Source of the DNA: Acetobacteraceae bacterium
GTDB taxonomy: Bacteria; Pseudomonadota; Alphaproteobacteria; Acetobacterales; Acetobacteraceae
Direction: 5' to 3'
NCBI GenBank assembly: GCA_027482245.1
Contig: JAIXWG010000039.1
Coordinates: 1 to 64,000, forward strand
Length of the DNA: 64,000 nucleotides
The position numbers and the translations under genes are program-made. The notes below the pieces were generated by a model, which saw nothing but the letters and a program-made list of their open reading frames with translations, did no database searches and was not told the origin of the DNA. Below, piece by piece: positions 35,480 to 45,175 of this stretch. Each line of letters starts with the position of its first letter. The first letter of the stretch is position 1.

Positions 35480-35886
35480 CGCTGCGCCTTGCCGTCCCCA
35501 TCCGGCTGGACGCGATCGCGGAGGCGCAATCCGCCATCGAGGCCTGGGTGGAGGCGGAAGGGCTGCCGCCCGCGATCGGCTACCGCGCATCGCTGGTGGC
35601 GGAGGAGCTGCTGGCGAACCTGGTCATGCATGGCCGATTCGCGGGCGAGGCCCCGCCCGCCCGCCTGGCGCTGGACCGCACGACGGACGGCGCCCGGCTG
35701 GTGCTGGAGGATGCGGCCGAGCCCTTCGACCCGCGGGAAGCACCGGCGGCCCCGGTGCCCACGCTGGATGATGACCGGGTCGGCGGCATGGGCTTGGCGC
35801 TGGTGCGGACAATGGCGGCGGGGCTGGCCTATGGCGCGGCGGCCGAGGGCTGGAACCGCACCACGGTAACCCTTTCCCCGGGATGA
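35476..35886 (+). CDS. Anti-sigma regulatory factor / RsbW-like serine kinase
   Basis: 136 residues of the GHKL/HATPase_c type. The N-box is 'VAEELLANLVMHG', followed by 'VLEDAAEPFDP' in place of the usual 'DxGxxFDP', and 'VGGMGLALVRTMA' is the ATP-lid glycine motif. It most likely binds a sigma factor or phosphorylates the STAS protein encoded just upstream, with which it is translationally coupled (GTG 35476 overlapping the TGA). The pst operon and its Pho box follow 33 bp downstream, so readthrough into phosphate genes is possible. Confidence 0.85.
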   Translation: MTLRLAVPIRLDAIAEAQSAIEAWVEAEGLPPAIGYRASLVAEELLANLVMHGRFAGEAPPARLALDRTTDGARLVLEDAAEPFDPREAPAAPVPTLDDDRVGGMGLALVRTMAAGLAYGAAAEGWNRTTVTLSPG

Positions 35887-35918
35887 CGCGGCGACAATGT
35901 TCGGGCTTGTCGAGGCGG

Positions 35919-35947
35919 CTGTCATCGAAGCTTCATCGAACTGCAAT
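35919..35947 (+). promoter_or_regulatory. Pho box upstream of pstS
   Basis: CTGTCAT-CGAA-GCTTCAT-CGAA-CTGCAAT: three 7-mers at 11-bp spacing, each pair separated by CGAA. CTGTCAT-N4-C(T/G)TTCAT is the PhoB recognition pattern of proteobacteria, normally replacing the -35 element. It lies about 85 bp before the pstS GTG, and phoB is in the same operon, so phosphate-starvation control with positive feedback is expected. Confidence 0.78.
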
Positions 35948-36031
35948 AGGCCGGTCGTCTCCGCAGCCTAGAAGCCGCGCCACCGGGGCAGGCTTCCGAC
36001 GCCCCGGCGCACAGATTGCGGAGAGAGACAC

Positions 36032-37084
36032 GTGGACAGGCGGCATTTCCTGCTCGGCACCGGCGCGGCGATCGGCGCGGCCCTGGCTTCCGGCCGGCCG
36101 GCCCTGGCGCAGCAGGCGGCCATCACCGGCGCGGGCGCGACCTTCCCGAACCCGGTCTACCAGAAGTGGGCCGAGGCGGCCCGCTCGGCGACCGGCATCG
36201 CGGTGAACTACCAGTCCGTGGGCTCCGGCGCCGGCATCAACCAGATCCGCAACCGCACGGTCGATTTCGGCGCCACCGACGCGCCACTGACGGCGCAGCA
36301 GCTGACGGAGGGCAACCTGCTGCAGTTCCCGTCGGTGATGGGCAGCCTCGTCGCCATCGTGAACATCCCGGGGATCGAGAACGAGCAGCTGAAGCTGACG
36401 GGCGAGATCATCGCGGACATCTACCTCGGCAAGATCACGCGCTGGAACGACCGGCGGATCACGGAGATCAATGCCGGGCTGACGCTGCCGAACCTGGCGA
36501 TCGCGCCGGCCTATCGCGCGGACGGGTCGGGCACGACCTTCGTGTGGGTCAGCTACCTTGCCGCCGTGTCGGAGGAGTTCAAGAACCGCGTCGGCGTCGG
36601 CACCTCCGTTCGCTGGCCGGCCGGCACGGGCGCGCGCGGCAATGAGGGCGTGGCCGGCACGGTGCGGAACATCCGCGGCGCCATTGGCTATGTCGAGAAC
36701 GCCTACGCCATCACCAACCGCCTGGTGACGACGCAGCTGCGCAACAAGGACGGCAACTTCGTGAAGCCGACGCACGAGGCCTTCATCGCCGCGGCGGCGA
36801 GTGCGGACTGGAACGTGCCGGGCTTCGCGCCCAGCCTGATCGACCAGGCCGGCGCGGGCACCTGGCCCATCGTCTCCCCCACCTTCATCCTGCTGCCGAC
36901 CAATCCGCAGGACGCCGATCGCAGCCGGAACGTGATGCGCTTCTTCGACTGGGCCTTCCGCAACGGCGCGGCGCTGGCGCAGGAGCTGGAGTACATCCCG
37001 CTGCCCGCCCCGGTGCATGACGCGATCCGCGGCGCCTGGCGGGACCAGGTGAAGGCGAACGGCCAGGCCGTCTGGACCGCCTGA
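36032..37084 (+). CDS. pstS: Phosphate ABC transporter substrate-binding protein PstS
   Basis: 350 residues, GTG start. Leader 'MDRRHFLLGTGAAIGAALA...ALAQ' with twin arginines. Phosphate-binding motifs: 'ITGAGATFPNPVYQKW', 'YQSVGSGAGINQI', 'VDFGATDAPLT', 'YRADGSGTTFVWVSYL' and 'IGYVENAYA'. Periplasmic high-affinity phosphate receptor feeding PstCAB. First gene of pstSCAB-phoU-phoB behind a Pho box. Confidence 0.96.
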   Translation: MDRRHFLLGTGAAIGAALASGRPALAQQAAITGAGATFPNPVYQKWAEAARSATGIAVNYQSVGSGAGINQIRNRTVDFGATDAPLTAQQLTEGNLLQFPSVMGSLVAIVNIPGIENEQLKLTGEIIADIYLGKITRWNDRRITEINAGLTLPNLAIAPAYRADGSGTTFVWVSYLAAVSEEFKNRVGVGTSVRWPAGTGARGNEGVAGTVRNIRGAIGYVENAYAITNRLVTTQLRNKDGNFVKPTHEAFIAAAASADWNVPGFAPSLIDQAGAGTWPIVSPTFILLPTNPQDADRSRNVMRFFDWAFRNGAALAQELEYIPLPAPVHDAIRGAWRDQVKANGQAVWTA

Positions 37085-37133
37085 TCCCCGGATTGGATAC
37101 GGCGCGGCGGGGATCCACCCCCGCCGCGCCGGC

Positions 37134-38120
37134 ATGAGGAGCTTCCGCTTGCAGCAGGCCGTGACCCTGTCCCCGGACGCCGTGCCGAAACCGGCGCGGC
37201 GTTCGTCCAACCTGGGCGACACCATCTTCGCCGCCGCCTGCCATGTGGCGGGCGCGCTCGTGCTGCTGCTGCTCGGCGGCATCATCATCGAGCTGTTCAT
37301 CGGCGGCCTGCCCGCCTTCCGCGCCTTCGGCCTGCCCTTCATCTGGTCCACCGAATGGGACCCGGTGCAGGAGGTGTTCGGCGCCGGCGTCTCCATCTAC
37401 GGCACGGTGGTGACCGCGGTGCTGGCCATCCTGCTGGCCGTGCCGGTCGCCTTCGGCGTCGCCTTCTACCTGACGGAGCTCGCGCCGCCCTGGCTGCGGC
37501 GGCCGGTCGGCACGGCGGTGGAACTGCTGGCGGCGGTGCCGAGCATCATCTACGGCATGTGGGGCTTCTTCCTGATCGCGCCGCTGATGGCGCAGCATGT
37601 GCAGCCCTATGTCATCGACACGATCGGCGAGTTGCCCCTGATCGGAGAGCTGTTCCAGGGCCCGCCCTTCGGCACCGGCATCTTCACCGCGGCGCTGATC
37701 CTGGCGATCATGATCCTGCCCTTCATCGCCGCCACCATGCGCGACGTCTTCGAGCAGGTGCCCGCCGTCTACAAGGAAAGCGCGTACGGCCTGGGCTGCA
37801 CGACCTGGGAGGTGATGAAGGGCGTGGTGTTGCCCTACACGCGCATCTCGGTCGCCGGCGGCATCATGCTGGGGCTCGGCCGCGCGCTCGGTGAGACGAT
37901 GGCGGTGACCTTCGTCATCGGCAACGCCAACCGCATCTCCGGATCGCTGTTCGGGCCGGGCAACACCATCGCCTCCGTCGTCGCGCTGGAATTCGGGGAG
38001 AGCGAGACGGGCAGCCTGAAGCTGTCGGCGCTGCTGGCGCTGGGCTTCATCCTCTTCGTGCTGTCCTTCGTGGTGCTGGCGGCGTCCCGCTGGCTGCTGC
38101 GGTCGCGGATCAAGGGGTAG
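37134..38120 (+). CDS. pstC: Phosphate ABC transporter permease PstC
   Basis: 328 residues, about six transmembrane helices. Contains the ABC-permease EAA loop region 'ESAYGLGCTTWEVMKGVVLP' that contacts PstB, and 'ELLAAVPSIIYGMWGFF', typical of PstC. The N-terminal 25 residues are a polar cytoplasmic tail. It follows pstS by 49 bp and precedes pstA by 5 bp. Confidence 0.95.
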   Translation: MRSFRLQQAVTLSPDAVPKPARRSSNLGDTIFAAACHVAGALVLLLLGGIIIELFIGGLPAFRAFGLPFIWSTEWDPVQEVFGAGVSIYGTVVTAVLAILLAVPVAFGVAFYLTELAPPWLRRPVGTAVELLAAVPSIIYGMWGFFLIAPLMAQHVQPYVIDTIGELPLIGELFQGPPFGTGIFTAALILAIMILPFIAATMRDVFEQVPAVYKESAYGLGCTTWEVMKGVVLPYTRISVAGGIMLGLGRALGETMAVTFVIGNANRISGSLFGPGNTIASVVALEFGESETGSLKLSALLALGFILFVLSFVVLAASRWLLRSRIKG

Positions 38121-38125
38121 GGCCG

Positions 38126-39003
38126 ATGAGCGTGACCATGACCTCCGGCCCCGCCAAGGACCGCAGCGTGGCGGCGGCGCTGGGGCGCCGGCGCAAGCGG
38201 GCGGACCTCATCGCACGGACCCTGTCCTACGCGGCGACCGCGATCGGCCTGGTGTTCCTGGCCTCCATCCTCGCGACGCTCTTCTACAAGGGCTTCGGGG
38301 CGATGAACCTGTCGGTGTTCACCGAGGTGACGCGCCCTCCGGGATCGCAGGGCGGGCTGCTGAACGCGATCGTCGGCAGCCTGATGCAGGTGGGCCTGGC
38401 GACCGTAATCGGCACGCCGATCGGCATGCTGGTGGGCACCTACCTCGCGGAATATGCGCGGGGGTCGGCCTTCGGCAATGCGGTGCGCTTCGTCAGCGAC
38501 ATCCTGCTCTCCGCGCCCTCCATCCTCATCGGCCTCTTCGTCTACCAGCTGCTGGTGCTGCCCTTCGGCGGCTTCTCCGGCTGGGCGGGTGTGGCGGCAC
38601 TGTCCATCATCATCATCCCGATCGTCGTGCGCACGACAGAGGACATGCTGGCGCTGATCCCGAACACGCTGCGGGAAGCGGTGATCGGGCTCGGCGCGCC
38701 GAAGTGGAAGATGATCGTGCTGGTGTGCTGGCGGTCCGCCATCTCCGGCATCATCACGGGCGTGCTGCTCGGCATCGCGCGCATCGCGGGTGAGACGGCG
38801 CCGCTGCTCTTCACCAGCCTCGGCAACAATGCCTGGTCCACGGACCTGACGGGCCCGATGCCGAGCCTGCCCATCACCATCTACTCCTATGCCGGATCGC
38901 CCTTCCAGGACTGGATCGAGCTGGCCTGGGCCGGCGCGCTGCTGATCACGCTGGCGGTGCTGGCCTTGAACATCCTGGCGCGCAGCGTGCTGCGCCGCCG
39001 CAC

Positions 39004-39007
<4 letters not shown>
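38126..39007 (+). CDS. pstA: Phosphate ABC transporter permease PstA
   Basis: 293 residues with six predicted helices. Typical PstA segments are '[17 protein letters not shown]', '[19 protein letters not shown]' and the EAA loop '[16 protein letters not shown]'. Pairs with PstC to form the membrane channel of the phosphate importer. Its stop overlaps the pstB start (ATGA). Confidence 0.95.
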
Positions 39008-39849
<842 letters not shown>

Positions 39850-39866
39850 TCGGGAGGGCTGGACAC

Positions 39867-40589
39867 ATGCCGATGGAACAGGGCGACCACATCGTCCGCA
39901 GCTATGACGAACAGCTTCGCCGCGTGCGCGACATGGTGGCGCGCATGGGGGGGCTCGCGGAGCGCCAGGTGAATGACGCGACCGTCGCGCTGGTGCGGCG
40001 CGATGCGACGCTGGCGGCGGAGGTGATCGGCCGCGACGCCGCGATCGACCAGCTGGAGCGGGAGATCGAGAGCTTCTGCATCCGCATCCTCGCGACCCGC
40101 CAGCCCATGGCGATGGATCTGCGCTTCATCGTGGCGGCCATGAAGGTCAGCCACAACCTGGAGCGGATCGGGGACTACGCCCGCAACGCCGCCAAGCGCA
40201 GCATCGTCATCGCGCAGCAGCCCGCCATCGGCAGCCTCAACGGCTTCAGCCGCATGGCCCGCCTGGTGCAGGAGAACCTGAAGCTCGCCATCGATGCGCT
40301 GGTGAATGACGATGCCGAGGCGGCGCAGCGCGTCTGGGCGGCGGATGAGCCGGTGGACGACGTCTACAACGGCATCTTCCGGGAGATGCTGACCTTCATG
40401 ATGGAGGATCCGCGGAACATCACCGCGGCCACGCATCTGCTGTTCATCGCCAAGAACCTGGAACGCATCGGCGACCACGCGACCAACATCGCGGAGACGG
40501 TGCACTACGCCGTGCGCGGCGACAGCCTGCCGGATGATAGGCCCAAGGCCGATGCCTCCGCCTATGCCGTCGTCCGGCCGCCTGAGTAA
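39867..40589 (+). CDS. phoU: Phosphate signalling regulator PhoU
   Basis: 240 residues, two PhoU three-helix repeats. The metal-site motifs are visible: 'MKVSHNLERIGDYARNAA' in the first repeat and 'LFIAKNLERIGDHATNIAE' in the second, plus 'MAMDLRFIVAAM'. PhoU represses the Pho regulon in phosphate excess by linking PstB to the PhoR kinase. Another ATG lies two codons downstream (39873). Located between pstB and phoB as in many proteobacteria. Confidence 0.95.
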   Translation: MPMEQGDHIVRSYDEQLRRVRDMVARMGGLAERQVNDATVALVRRDATLAAEVIGRDAAIDQLEREIESFCIRILATRQPMAMDLRFIVAAMKVSHNLERIGDYARNAAKRSIVIAQQPAIGSLNGFSRMARLVQENLKLAIDALVNDDAEAAQRVWAADEPVDDVYNGIFREMLTFMMEDPRNITAATHLLFIAKNLERIGDHATNIAETVHYAVRGDSLPDDRPKADASAYAVVRPPE

Positions 40590-40599
40590 GGAGCCCGCC

Positions 40600-41313
40600 A
40601 TGCCCGAAGCCACGGGAAGCCTGGCCAAACCTACCATCCTGGTGGTGGAGGACGAGGCGCCGCTGCTGACGCTGCTGCGCTACAACCTGGAAAAGCAGGG
40701 CTTCCGCGTCGAGGAAGCGACCGACGGGCAGGAGGCGCTGCTGCGCGTCGCCGAGGGCCGGCCGGACCTGATCCTGCTGGACTGGATGCTGCCGCAGCTC
40801 TCGGGGCTGGAGGTCTGCCGCCAGATCCGCCGCCGCCCCAACACCCGCGACCTGCCGATCATCATGGTCACGGCGCGGACCGAGGACCAGGACGCGGTGC
40901 GCGCGCTGGATACGGGGGCCGATGACTACATCGCCAAGCCCTACGTCATGGACGCGCTGCTGGCGCGCATCCGCGCGCTGCTGCGGCGGTCGGGCGCGGT
41001 GCCGGTGAAGGGGCGGCTGACCTATGCGGACCTGGTCATGGACCAGGACGCGCATCGCGTGACGCGGGGCAACCGGTCGCTGCACCTGGGCCCGACGGAA
41101 TACCGGCTGCTGGAGTTCTTCCTGACCCATCCCGGCCGCGTCTTCACGCGCGAGCAGTTGCTGGACGCCGTCTGGGGCCGCGACATCCATGTGGAGCCGC
41201 GCACGGTGGACGTGCATATCCGGCGCCTGCGCAAGGCCGTGAACGGGGAGGGGGAGCTCGACATCATCCGCACCGTCCGTTCGGCGGGCTATGCGCTGGA
41301 TGTGGAGGGGTAA
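40600..41313 (+). CDS. phoB: Phosphate regulon response regulator PhoB
   Basis: 237 residues. Receiver domain with acidic pocket 'VVEDEAP', phospho-acceptor Asp61 in 'LILLDWMLP', and Lys113 in 'YIAKPYV'; followed by an OmpR/PhoB-type winged helix with 'LGPTEYRLLEFFLTHPGRVF' and 'VDVHIRRLRKAV'. TAAGGAG precedes the ATG. The close link to pst/phoU supports PhoB rather than another OmpR-class regulator. The cognate kinase gene phoR is not in the window. Confidence 0.93.
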   Translation: MPEATGSLAKPTILVVEDEAPLLTLLRYNLEKQGFRVEEATDGQEALLRVAEGRPDLILLDWMLPQLSGLEVCRQIRRRPNTRDLPIIMVTARTEDQDAVRALDTGADDYIAKPYVMDALLARIRALLRRSGAVPVKGRLTYADLVMDQDAHRVTRGNRSLHLGPTEYRLLEFFLTHPGRVFTREQLLDAVWGRDIHVEPRTVDVHIRRLRKAVNGEGELDIIRTVRSAGYALDVEG

Positions 41314-41316
41314 TCC

Positions 41317-42360
41317 TCACGGCTCGTCCGGCGCGCGGTAGAGGGAGGTCAGCGCCAGCCGCCGCAGGGTATTGCGGGCCAGGGCCTCGATCTCCCGCCG
41401 GTCGGTCGTGTCGGGGTCCACCGTCATCCACGCCGCCGACAGGCGTCGCCAGAAGACGGAGATGTCGAGCAGCCGGTCGCGGTAGCCATCCTGTTCCAGG
41501 ATCAGCCGCGTCGGTGCCTCCAGCGGCAGGGGCCGGCGCATCGCCTCCTCCGCGGCGGCCAGGATGGCGGCGCTCGCCCGGCGGGGGCGGCTGATCTGCG
41601 GCAGCAGCCCGTCCATGGCGCGGGTCAGCAGCCCGCCGCCGACCCAGCCGCGATCGGCGCCGAGCGTCTGGCGGCAGCGCAGCACCACCTTCTCCATCGA
41701 CTGGTAGTCGGGCTGCGCGGCGGCGGTGGCCAGCACGCGGGCATGGGCGTTGGCCAGGCGCTGCAGGCGGCGGGCCAGCGGCGCGACGGTCGCCATGGGG
41801 AAGCCGAAGCGGGTGATGCAGCGGGCGACCGCGGCCTCGAACATCCCGGGGCCCGGGGGGACGCGGCGCATCGCCTCCGCCAGCGCCTGCCCTTCCTCCC
41901 CGGCCTGGCTCGCCAGGCGTTCGACCATGGCGGTGGTGGCGGCGTAGAGGTGGTGCTCCTCCGGCACCTCCTCCTCCTCGTCCAGCAGGGGGCCGGGCAG
42001 GGGGTCCCCGGGCAGGATGCGTTCCACGCAGCGCAGCGCCGCCGGGATCAGGCGCAGCAGGCGGAAGTCCCGGCTGCCGGGGGCGAGGTCGAAGAGCTGG
42101 TGCGCGGTCTCGATATCCACCAGCAGGCGGAGATGGGCGAAGGACCGCACCACGGCGATGCCGCCGCTGGCGTCGCGCTCGAAGCCGAGGCCTGCCTCGT
42201 GCATCCAGGGGGCATGGAAGTTGAAATGGGTGGGGGGCCAGACCTCCCCGGCCTCGGCGCCCGGGAAGGCGACGGGGTCGAAGCGGCGCGGATCGGGCAG
42301 GCCCGCCCGCGGCAGCGGGGTGGCGGCGTCGGCCGGGGCGGGCAGGACTTGATCGGGCAC
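41317..42360 (-). CDS. Hypothetical protein, 347 residues
   Basis: I do not recognise this family. The product is soluble, rich in Arg, Ala and Leu and largely helical by composition, with no signal peptide or membrane helix. Notable are 'FNFHAPWMHEAGLGFERD', an acidic patch 'LLDEEEEVPEEHH' near residue 130, and an Arg-rich C-terminus. It converges on phoB with a 3-bp gap. The upstream region (42361-42509) is shared with the divergent OmpA-like gene and has an AT-richer spot near 42405-42430. Confidence 0.65.
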   Translation of the reverse strand: MPDQVLPAPADAATPLPRAGLPDPRRFDPVAFPGAEAGEVWPPTHFNFHAPWMHEAGLGFERDASGGIAVVRSFAHLRLLVDIETAHQLFDLAPGSRDFRLLRLIPAALRCVERILPGDPLPGPLLDEEEEVPEEHHLYAATTAMVERLASQAGEEGQALAEAMRRVPPGPGMFEAAVARCITRFGFPMATVAPLARRLQRLANAHARVLATAAAQPDYQSMEKVVLRCRQTLGADRGWVGGGLLTRAMDGLLPQISRPRRASAAILAAAEEAMRRPLPLEAPTRLILEQDGYRDRLLDISVFWRRLSAAWMTVDPDTTDRREIEALARNTLRRLALTSLYRAPDEP

Positions 42361-42509
42361 GGTCGCAAGATGCGGGACGACTGGTTAACGGGAGGTGGCC
42401 GCACAACCCAAATGCGAGTGATGCCAAAATGCACCACCGGGGTGCGGCGCGATTGACGGGGGCAGGGCCGCGGGCGACGAATGCGACAACCTTCCTGGGA
42501 GCCCGCCTG

Positions 42510-42923
42510 ATGAATCGCCGCGCCTTCGGCCTTGCCGCCCTTCTCACTCTGCCGCTGGTGGCGGCCTGCGCGCCGACCGACCCGATGGGCGCCCAGCTGG
42601 CCGCCCAGCCCGTCCGCGTCGTGTTCTTCGAGGATGACAGCATCGCCACCAGCGACGAGGCCAAGGCCGTGATCCGCGACGCGGCGGAGGTGGCGAAGCG
42701 CTACCCCGGCACGCCGGTGCGGGTGCTCGGCTTCTCCGCGCCCGAGCCCGGCCTGGCGCCGACCGTCGCCCTGTCCCGCGCCCGGGCGGAGCGGGTGGTG
42801 AATGAGCTGGTGGCCGCCGGCGTGCCGCGCGCGCAGATCACCCAGCAGGGCCGCGGCGCCGTGGCCTTCGATGCCGCCCCGGTGCAGAGCCGCCGCGTGG
42901 AGATCCATATCGGCGGGAACTGA
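42510..42923 (+). CDS. OmpA-like peptidoglycan-associated lipoprotein
   Basis: 137 residues. The leader 'MNRRAFGLAALLTLPLVAAC' ends with a lipobox (LVAAC), so Cys20 is probably lipidated. The rest is a short OmpA-family domain: 'VRVVFFEDDSIATSDEAKAV' in place of the usual 'v.F...s..l...', 'VRVLGFSAPE', 'LSRARAERVVNELVAAGV' and a C-terminal 'QSRRVEIHI' that matches the peptidoglycan-binding 'NRRVEI' motif. Likely anchored in the outer membrane and touching peptidoglycan. A structured repeat (42926-43055) begins 3 nt after its stop. Confidence 0.8.
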   Translation: MNRRAFGLAALLTLPLVAACAPTDPMGAQLAAQPVRVVFFEDDSIATSDEAKAVIRDAAEVAKRYPGTPVRVLGFSAPEPGLAPTVALSRARAERVVNELVAAGVPRAQITQQGRGAVAFDAAPVQSRRVEIHIGGN

Positions 42924-42925
42924 AG

Positions 42926-43055
42926 CCAGCGGCCGCTTGCAGCGGCTCGCTGGCATTATTCTTCATGCCCTCAGTCGCCGGGCGCCGGCTCCGCCGGCTT
43001 GGCTCGCCGGACTGCCGGCGGGCGCCATTCGGCGCCTCGGCCGCCGATGGCGGCC
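42926..43055 (+). repeat. Structured multi-hairpin repeat, copy B
   Basis: A first hairpin CCAGC.GCCGC-TTGCA-GCGGC.GCTGG (42926-42953) is followed by a linker ending CCTCAGTCGCC. Then four more: GCCGGC-TCC-GCCGGC (42984-42998), CGCCGG-ACTG-CCGGCG (43005-43020), GGCGCC-ATTC-GGCGCC (43021-43036) and GGCCGCC-GAT-GGCGGCC (43039-43055). TTGGCT joins the first two of the four. Order and spacing equal those in copies A and C, with different but complementary stem bases. It lies between the lipoprotein gene and recQ. Confidence 0.85.
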
Positions 43056-43154
43056 GCGGGTCTTCCCCCATGTCGCTGATCGGTGCGCGTCACGCCGCCG
43101 ATGCGCCTGCGCATCGGTGGCTGACGCGGACCCCGGGGCGTGGCAGAGGATGCC

Positions 43155-45014
43155 ATGCCCGATGACGGCCGATTCCCCCCCGTAACCAGCGCCGCGGTGG
43201 ACAGCTTCGTGGACCCTGTGGAGGTCCTGTCCCGCGTCTTCGGCCACCCCGGCTTCCGCGGGCGGCAGGAGGAGGTGGTGCGCCATGTCGCCGGTGGCGG
43301 CTCCGGCCTCGTCCTCATGCCGACGGGCGGCGGCAAGTCGCTGTGCTTCCAGGTGCCGGCGCTGTGCCGGGAAGGGGTGGGGGTGGTCGTCTCCCCCCTC
43401 ATTGCCCTGATGGAGGACCAGGTGGCGGCGCTGCGCCAGCAGGGCGTCGCCGCGGCCGCGCTGCATTCGGACCTGCCGGAGGGCGAGGCGCGGAATGTGC
43501 TGCGGGACCTGCACGCCGGCGACCTCAAGCTTCTCTATGTGTCGCCGGAACGGCTGACGCTGGAGGGGATGCTCAACCGGCTGGAGGAGCTGCCCATCGC
43601 GCTCTTCGCGGTGGATGAGGCGCATTGCGTCAGCCAGTGGGGGCATCACTTTCGGCCGGAGTATCGTGGGCTCGGCGTGCTGTCGGAACGCTTCCCGCGC
43701 ACGCCCCGCATCGCCCTGACCGCCACGGCGGACCAGCGGACGGTGGAGGATATCCGCCGGCAGCTCGGCCTGCAGGACGACCCGGTGTTCAGGGGCGGCT
43801 TCGACCGCCCGAACATCCGGATCGAGGCGGTGCCGCGGGAGCAGGAACGCGCGCAGCTGCGCGCCCTGCTGCGGGAGGAATCCGCCAAGGGCGGGGCCGG
43901 CATCGTCTATTGCGGCACGCGGAACAAGACCGAGCAGACGGCGGAATGGCTGCGCGGCGACGGGGTGGACGCGCTGGCCTTCCATGCGGGGATGGACAGC
44001 GAGGCGAAGCGCGACGCGCATCGCCGCTTCGCCCGCGGCGACAGCGTGGTGATGTGCGCGACCATCGCCTTCGGCATGGGGATCGACCGGCCGGATGTGC
44101 GCTGGGTGGTCCACCTGGACCTGCCGAAATCGCCGGAGTCCTGGTACCAGGAGATCGGCCGCGGCGGCCGCGATGGCCTGCCCGCCCGCGCCCTGCTGCT
44201 GTACGGCGCCGGCGACATCGCGCTGGCCCGGCACCGGATCGAGGAAAGCCCGGCGGCGCCGGAGCAGAAGCGGATCGAGCGCCAGCGCCTGGACGCCATG
44301 GTCGCGATCGCGGAGGCCGCGACCTGCCGCCGCCAGATCCTGCTGCGCTGCTTCGGGGAGGATGACATCCCCCCCTGCGGCAATTGCGACGTCTGCCTGA
44401 CGCCGCCCAAGCTGTTCGACGGCACCGTGGCCGCGCAGAAGATGCTCTCCGCCGTGCTGCGCACCGGGCGGCGCTTCGGCGTGGCCCACGTGGTCGACGT
44501 GCTGCGCGGCAAGATGACGGAGAAGGTGGCCCAGTTCTCCCATGACCAGCTGCCGACCTTCGGCGTGGGCAAAGACCTGTCGGAATTCGCCTGGCGCGGC
44601 GTCGCCCGGCAGCTGGTGGCCCGCGGCGCGCTGGACGTGGCGATCGAGAACCATGGGGAGCTGGTGCCGACCGATGCGGCGCGCCCGATCCTGAAGGGGG
44701 AGGAGAAGGTGCTGCTGCGGGAGGATGTGCTGCGCGCCGGCACGGCCCCCGCCGGCAGTGGCCGCGGCGTGCGCGGCGGCGGCGCCGCCCCGGTCGGCGA
44801 CCGGGTGTTCGAGGCGCTGCGCGACTGGCGCCGGGGGGAGGCGCAGGCCCAGCAGGTGCCGGCCTATGTCATCTTCCAGGACCGGACGCTGGCCGAGATC
44901 GCATCCGCCAAGCCCCGCAGCCTGGGCCAGCTGGGCGCCATCCCGGGCGTTGGGCGGACCAAGCTCGACCGCTACGGGGATGAGGTGCTGCGCGTGCTGC
45001 GGGGCTGCGACTGA
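43155..45014 (+). CDS. recQ: ATP-dependent DNA helicase RecQ
   Basis: 619 residues. Superfamily 2 helicase motifs: 'FRGRQEEVV' (motif 0), Walker A 'LMPTGGGKS' near 55-62, 'DEAHCVSQWGH' near 154, 'ALTATAD', 'FAMGID'-type 'AFGMGIDRPDVRWVVH' and 'QEIGRGGRDG'. The zinc-binding cysteines of the RecQ-C region are 'CRRQILLRCFGEDDIPPCGNCDVC' positions 390-413, followed by an RQC winged helix and a C-terminal HRDC domain (about 546-619). It unwinds recombination and repair intermediates. The ATG at 43155 was preferred over the GTG at 43140 because AGAGGA lies just before it. Flanked on both sides by copies of the structured repeat. Confidence 0.94.
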   Translation: MPDDGRFPPVTSAAVDSFVDPVEVLSRVFGHPGFRGRQEEVVRHVAGGGSGLVLMPTGGGKSLCFQVPALCREGVGVVVSPLIALMEDQVAALRQQGVAAAALHSDLPEGEARNVLRDLHAGDLKLLYVSPERLTLEGMLNRLEELPIALFAVDEAHCVSQWGHHFRPEYRGLGVLSERFPRTPRIALTATADQRTVEDIRRQLGLQDDPVFRGGFDRPNIRIEAVPREQERAQLRALLREESAKGGAGIVYCGTRNKTEQTAEWLRGDGVDALAFHAGMDSEAKRDAHRRFARGDSVVMCATIAFGMGIDRPDVRWVVHLDLPKSPESWYQEIGRGGRDGLPARALLLYGAGDIALARHRIEESPAAPEQKRIERQRLDAMVAIAEAATCRRQILLRCFGEDDIPPCGNCDVCLTPPKLFDGTVAAQKMLSAVLRTGRRFGVAHVVDVLRGKMTEKVAQFSHDQLPTFGVGKDLSEFAWRGVARQLVARGALDVAIENHGELVPTDAARPILKGEEKVLLREDVLRAGTAPAGSGRGVRGGGAAPVGDRVFEALRDWRRGEAQAQQVPAYVIFQDRTLAEIASAKPRSLGQLGAIPGVGRTKLDRYGDEVLRVLRGCD

Positions 45015-45016
45015 TA

Positions 45017-45145
45017 CCACCGGCCGCTTTCAGCGGCTCGTTGGTGTTCCCTTTCGTGCCTCAATCGCCGGCGCCCGCTCCGCGGGCTTGGCTTCGCGGC
45101 ATACGCCGCGGGCCGCATTCGCGGCCTCGGCCGGCTTCGCCGGCC
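45017..45145 (+). repeat. Structured multi-hairpin repeat, copy C
   Basis: Begins 3 nt after the recQ stop. Hairpins: GCCGC-TTTCA-GCGGC (45023-45037, flanked by imperfect CCACC/GTTGG), GCCCGC-TCC-GCGGGC (45073-45087), CGCGGC-ATAC-GCCGCG (45095-45110), GGCCGC-ATTC-GCGGCC (45111-45126) and GGCCGGC-TTC-GCCGGCC (45129-45145). The TTGGCTT linker and the ATTC loop are shared with copies A and B. It separates recQ from the convergent Bug gene. Confidence 0.85.
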
Positions 45146-45175
45146 GCAGGTCACTCAATGATGCCGCAGGTATGA

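Noticed and set aside
36032..37084. PstS considered as another Bug-type receptor
   Set aside because: The GAGATFP, SGAGINQI and GSGTTF motifs and the pst operon context identify a phosphate receptor.
42965..43185. Short open frames inside the structured repeat between the lipoprotein gene and recQ
   Set aside because: They consist of the repeat's hairpins, have no ribosome-binding site and are not shared by the other repeat copies.
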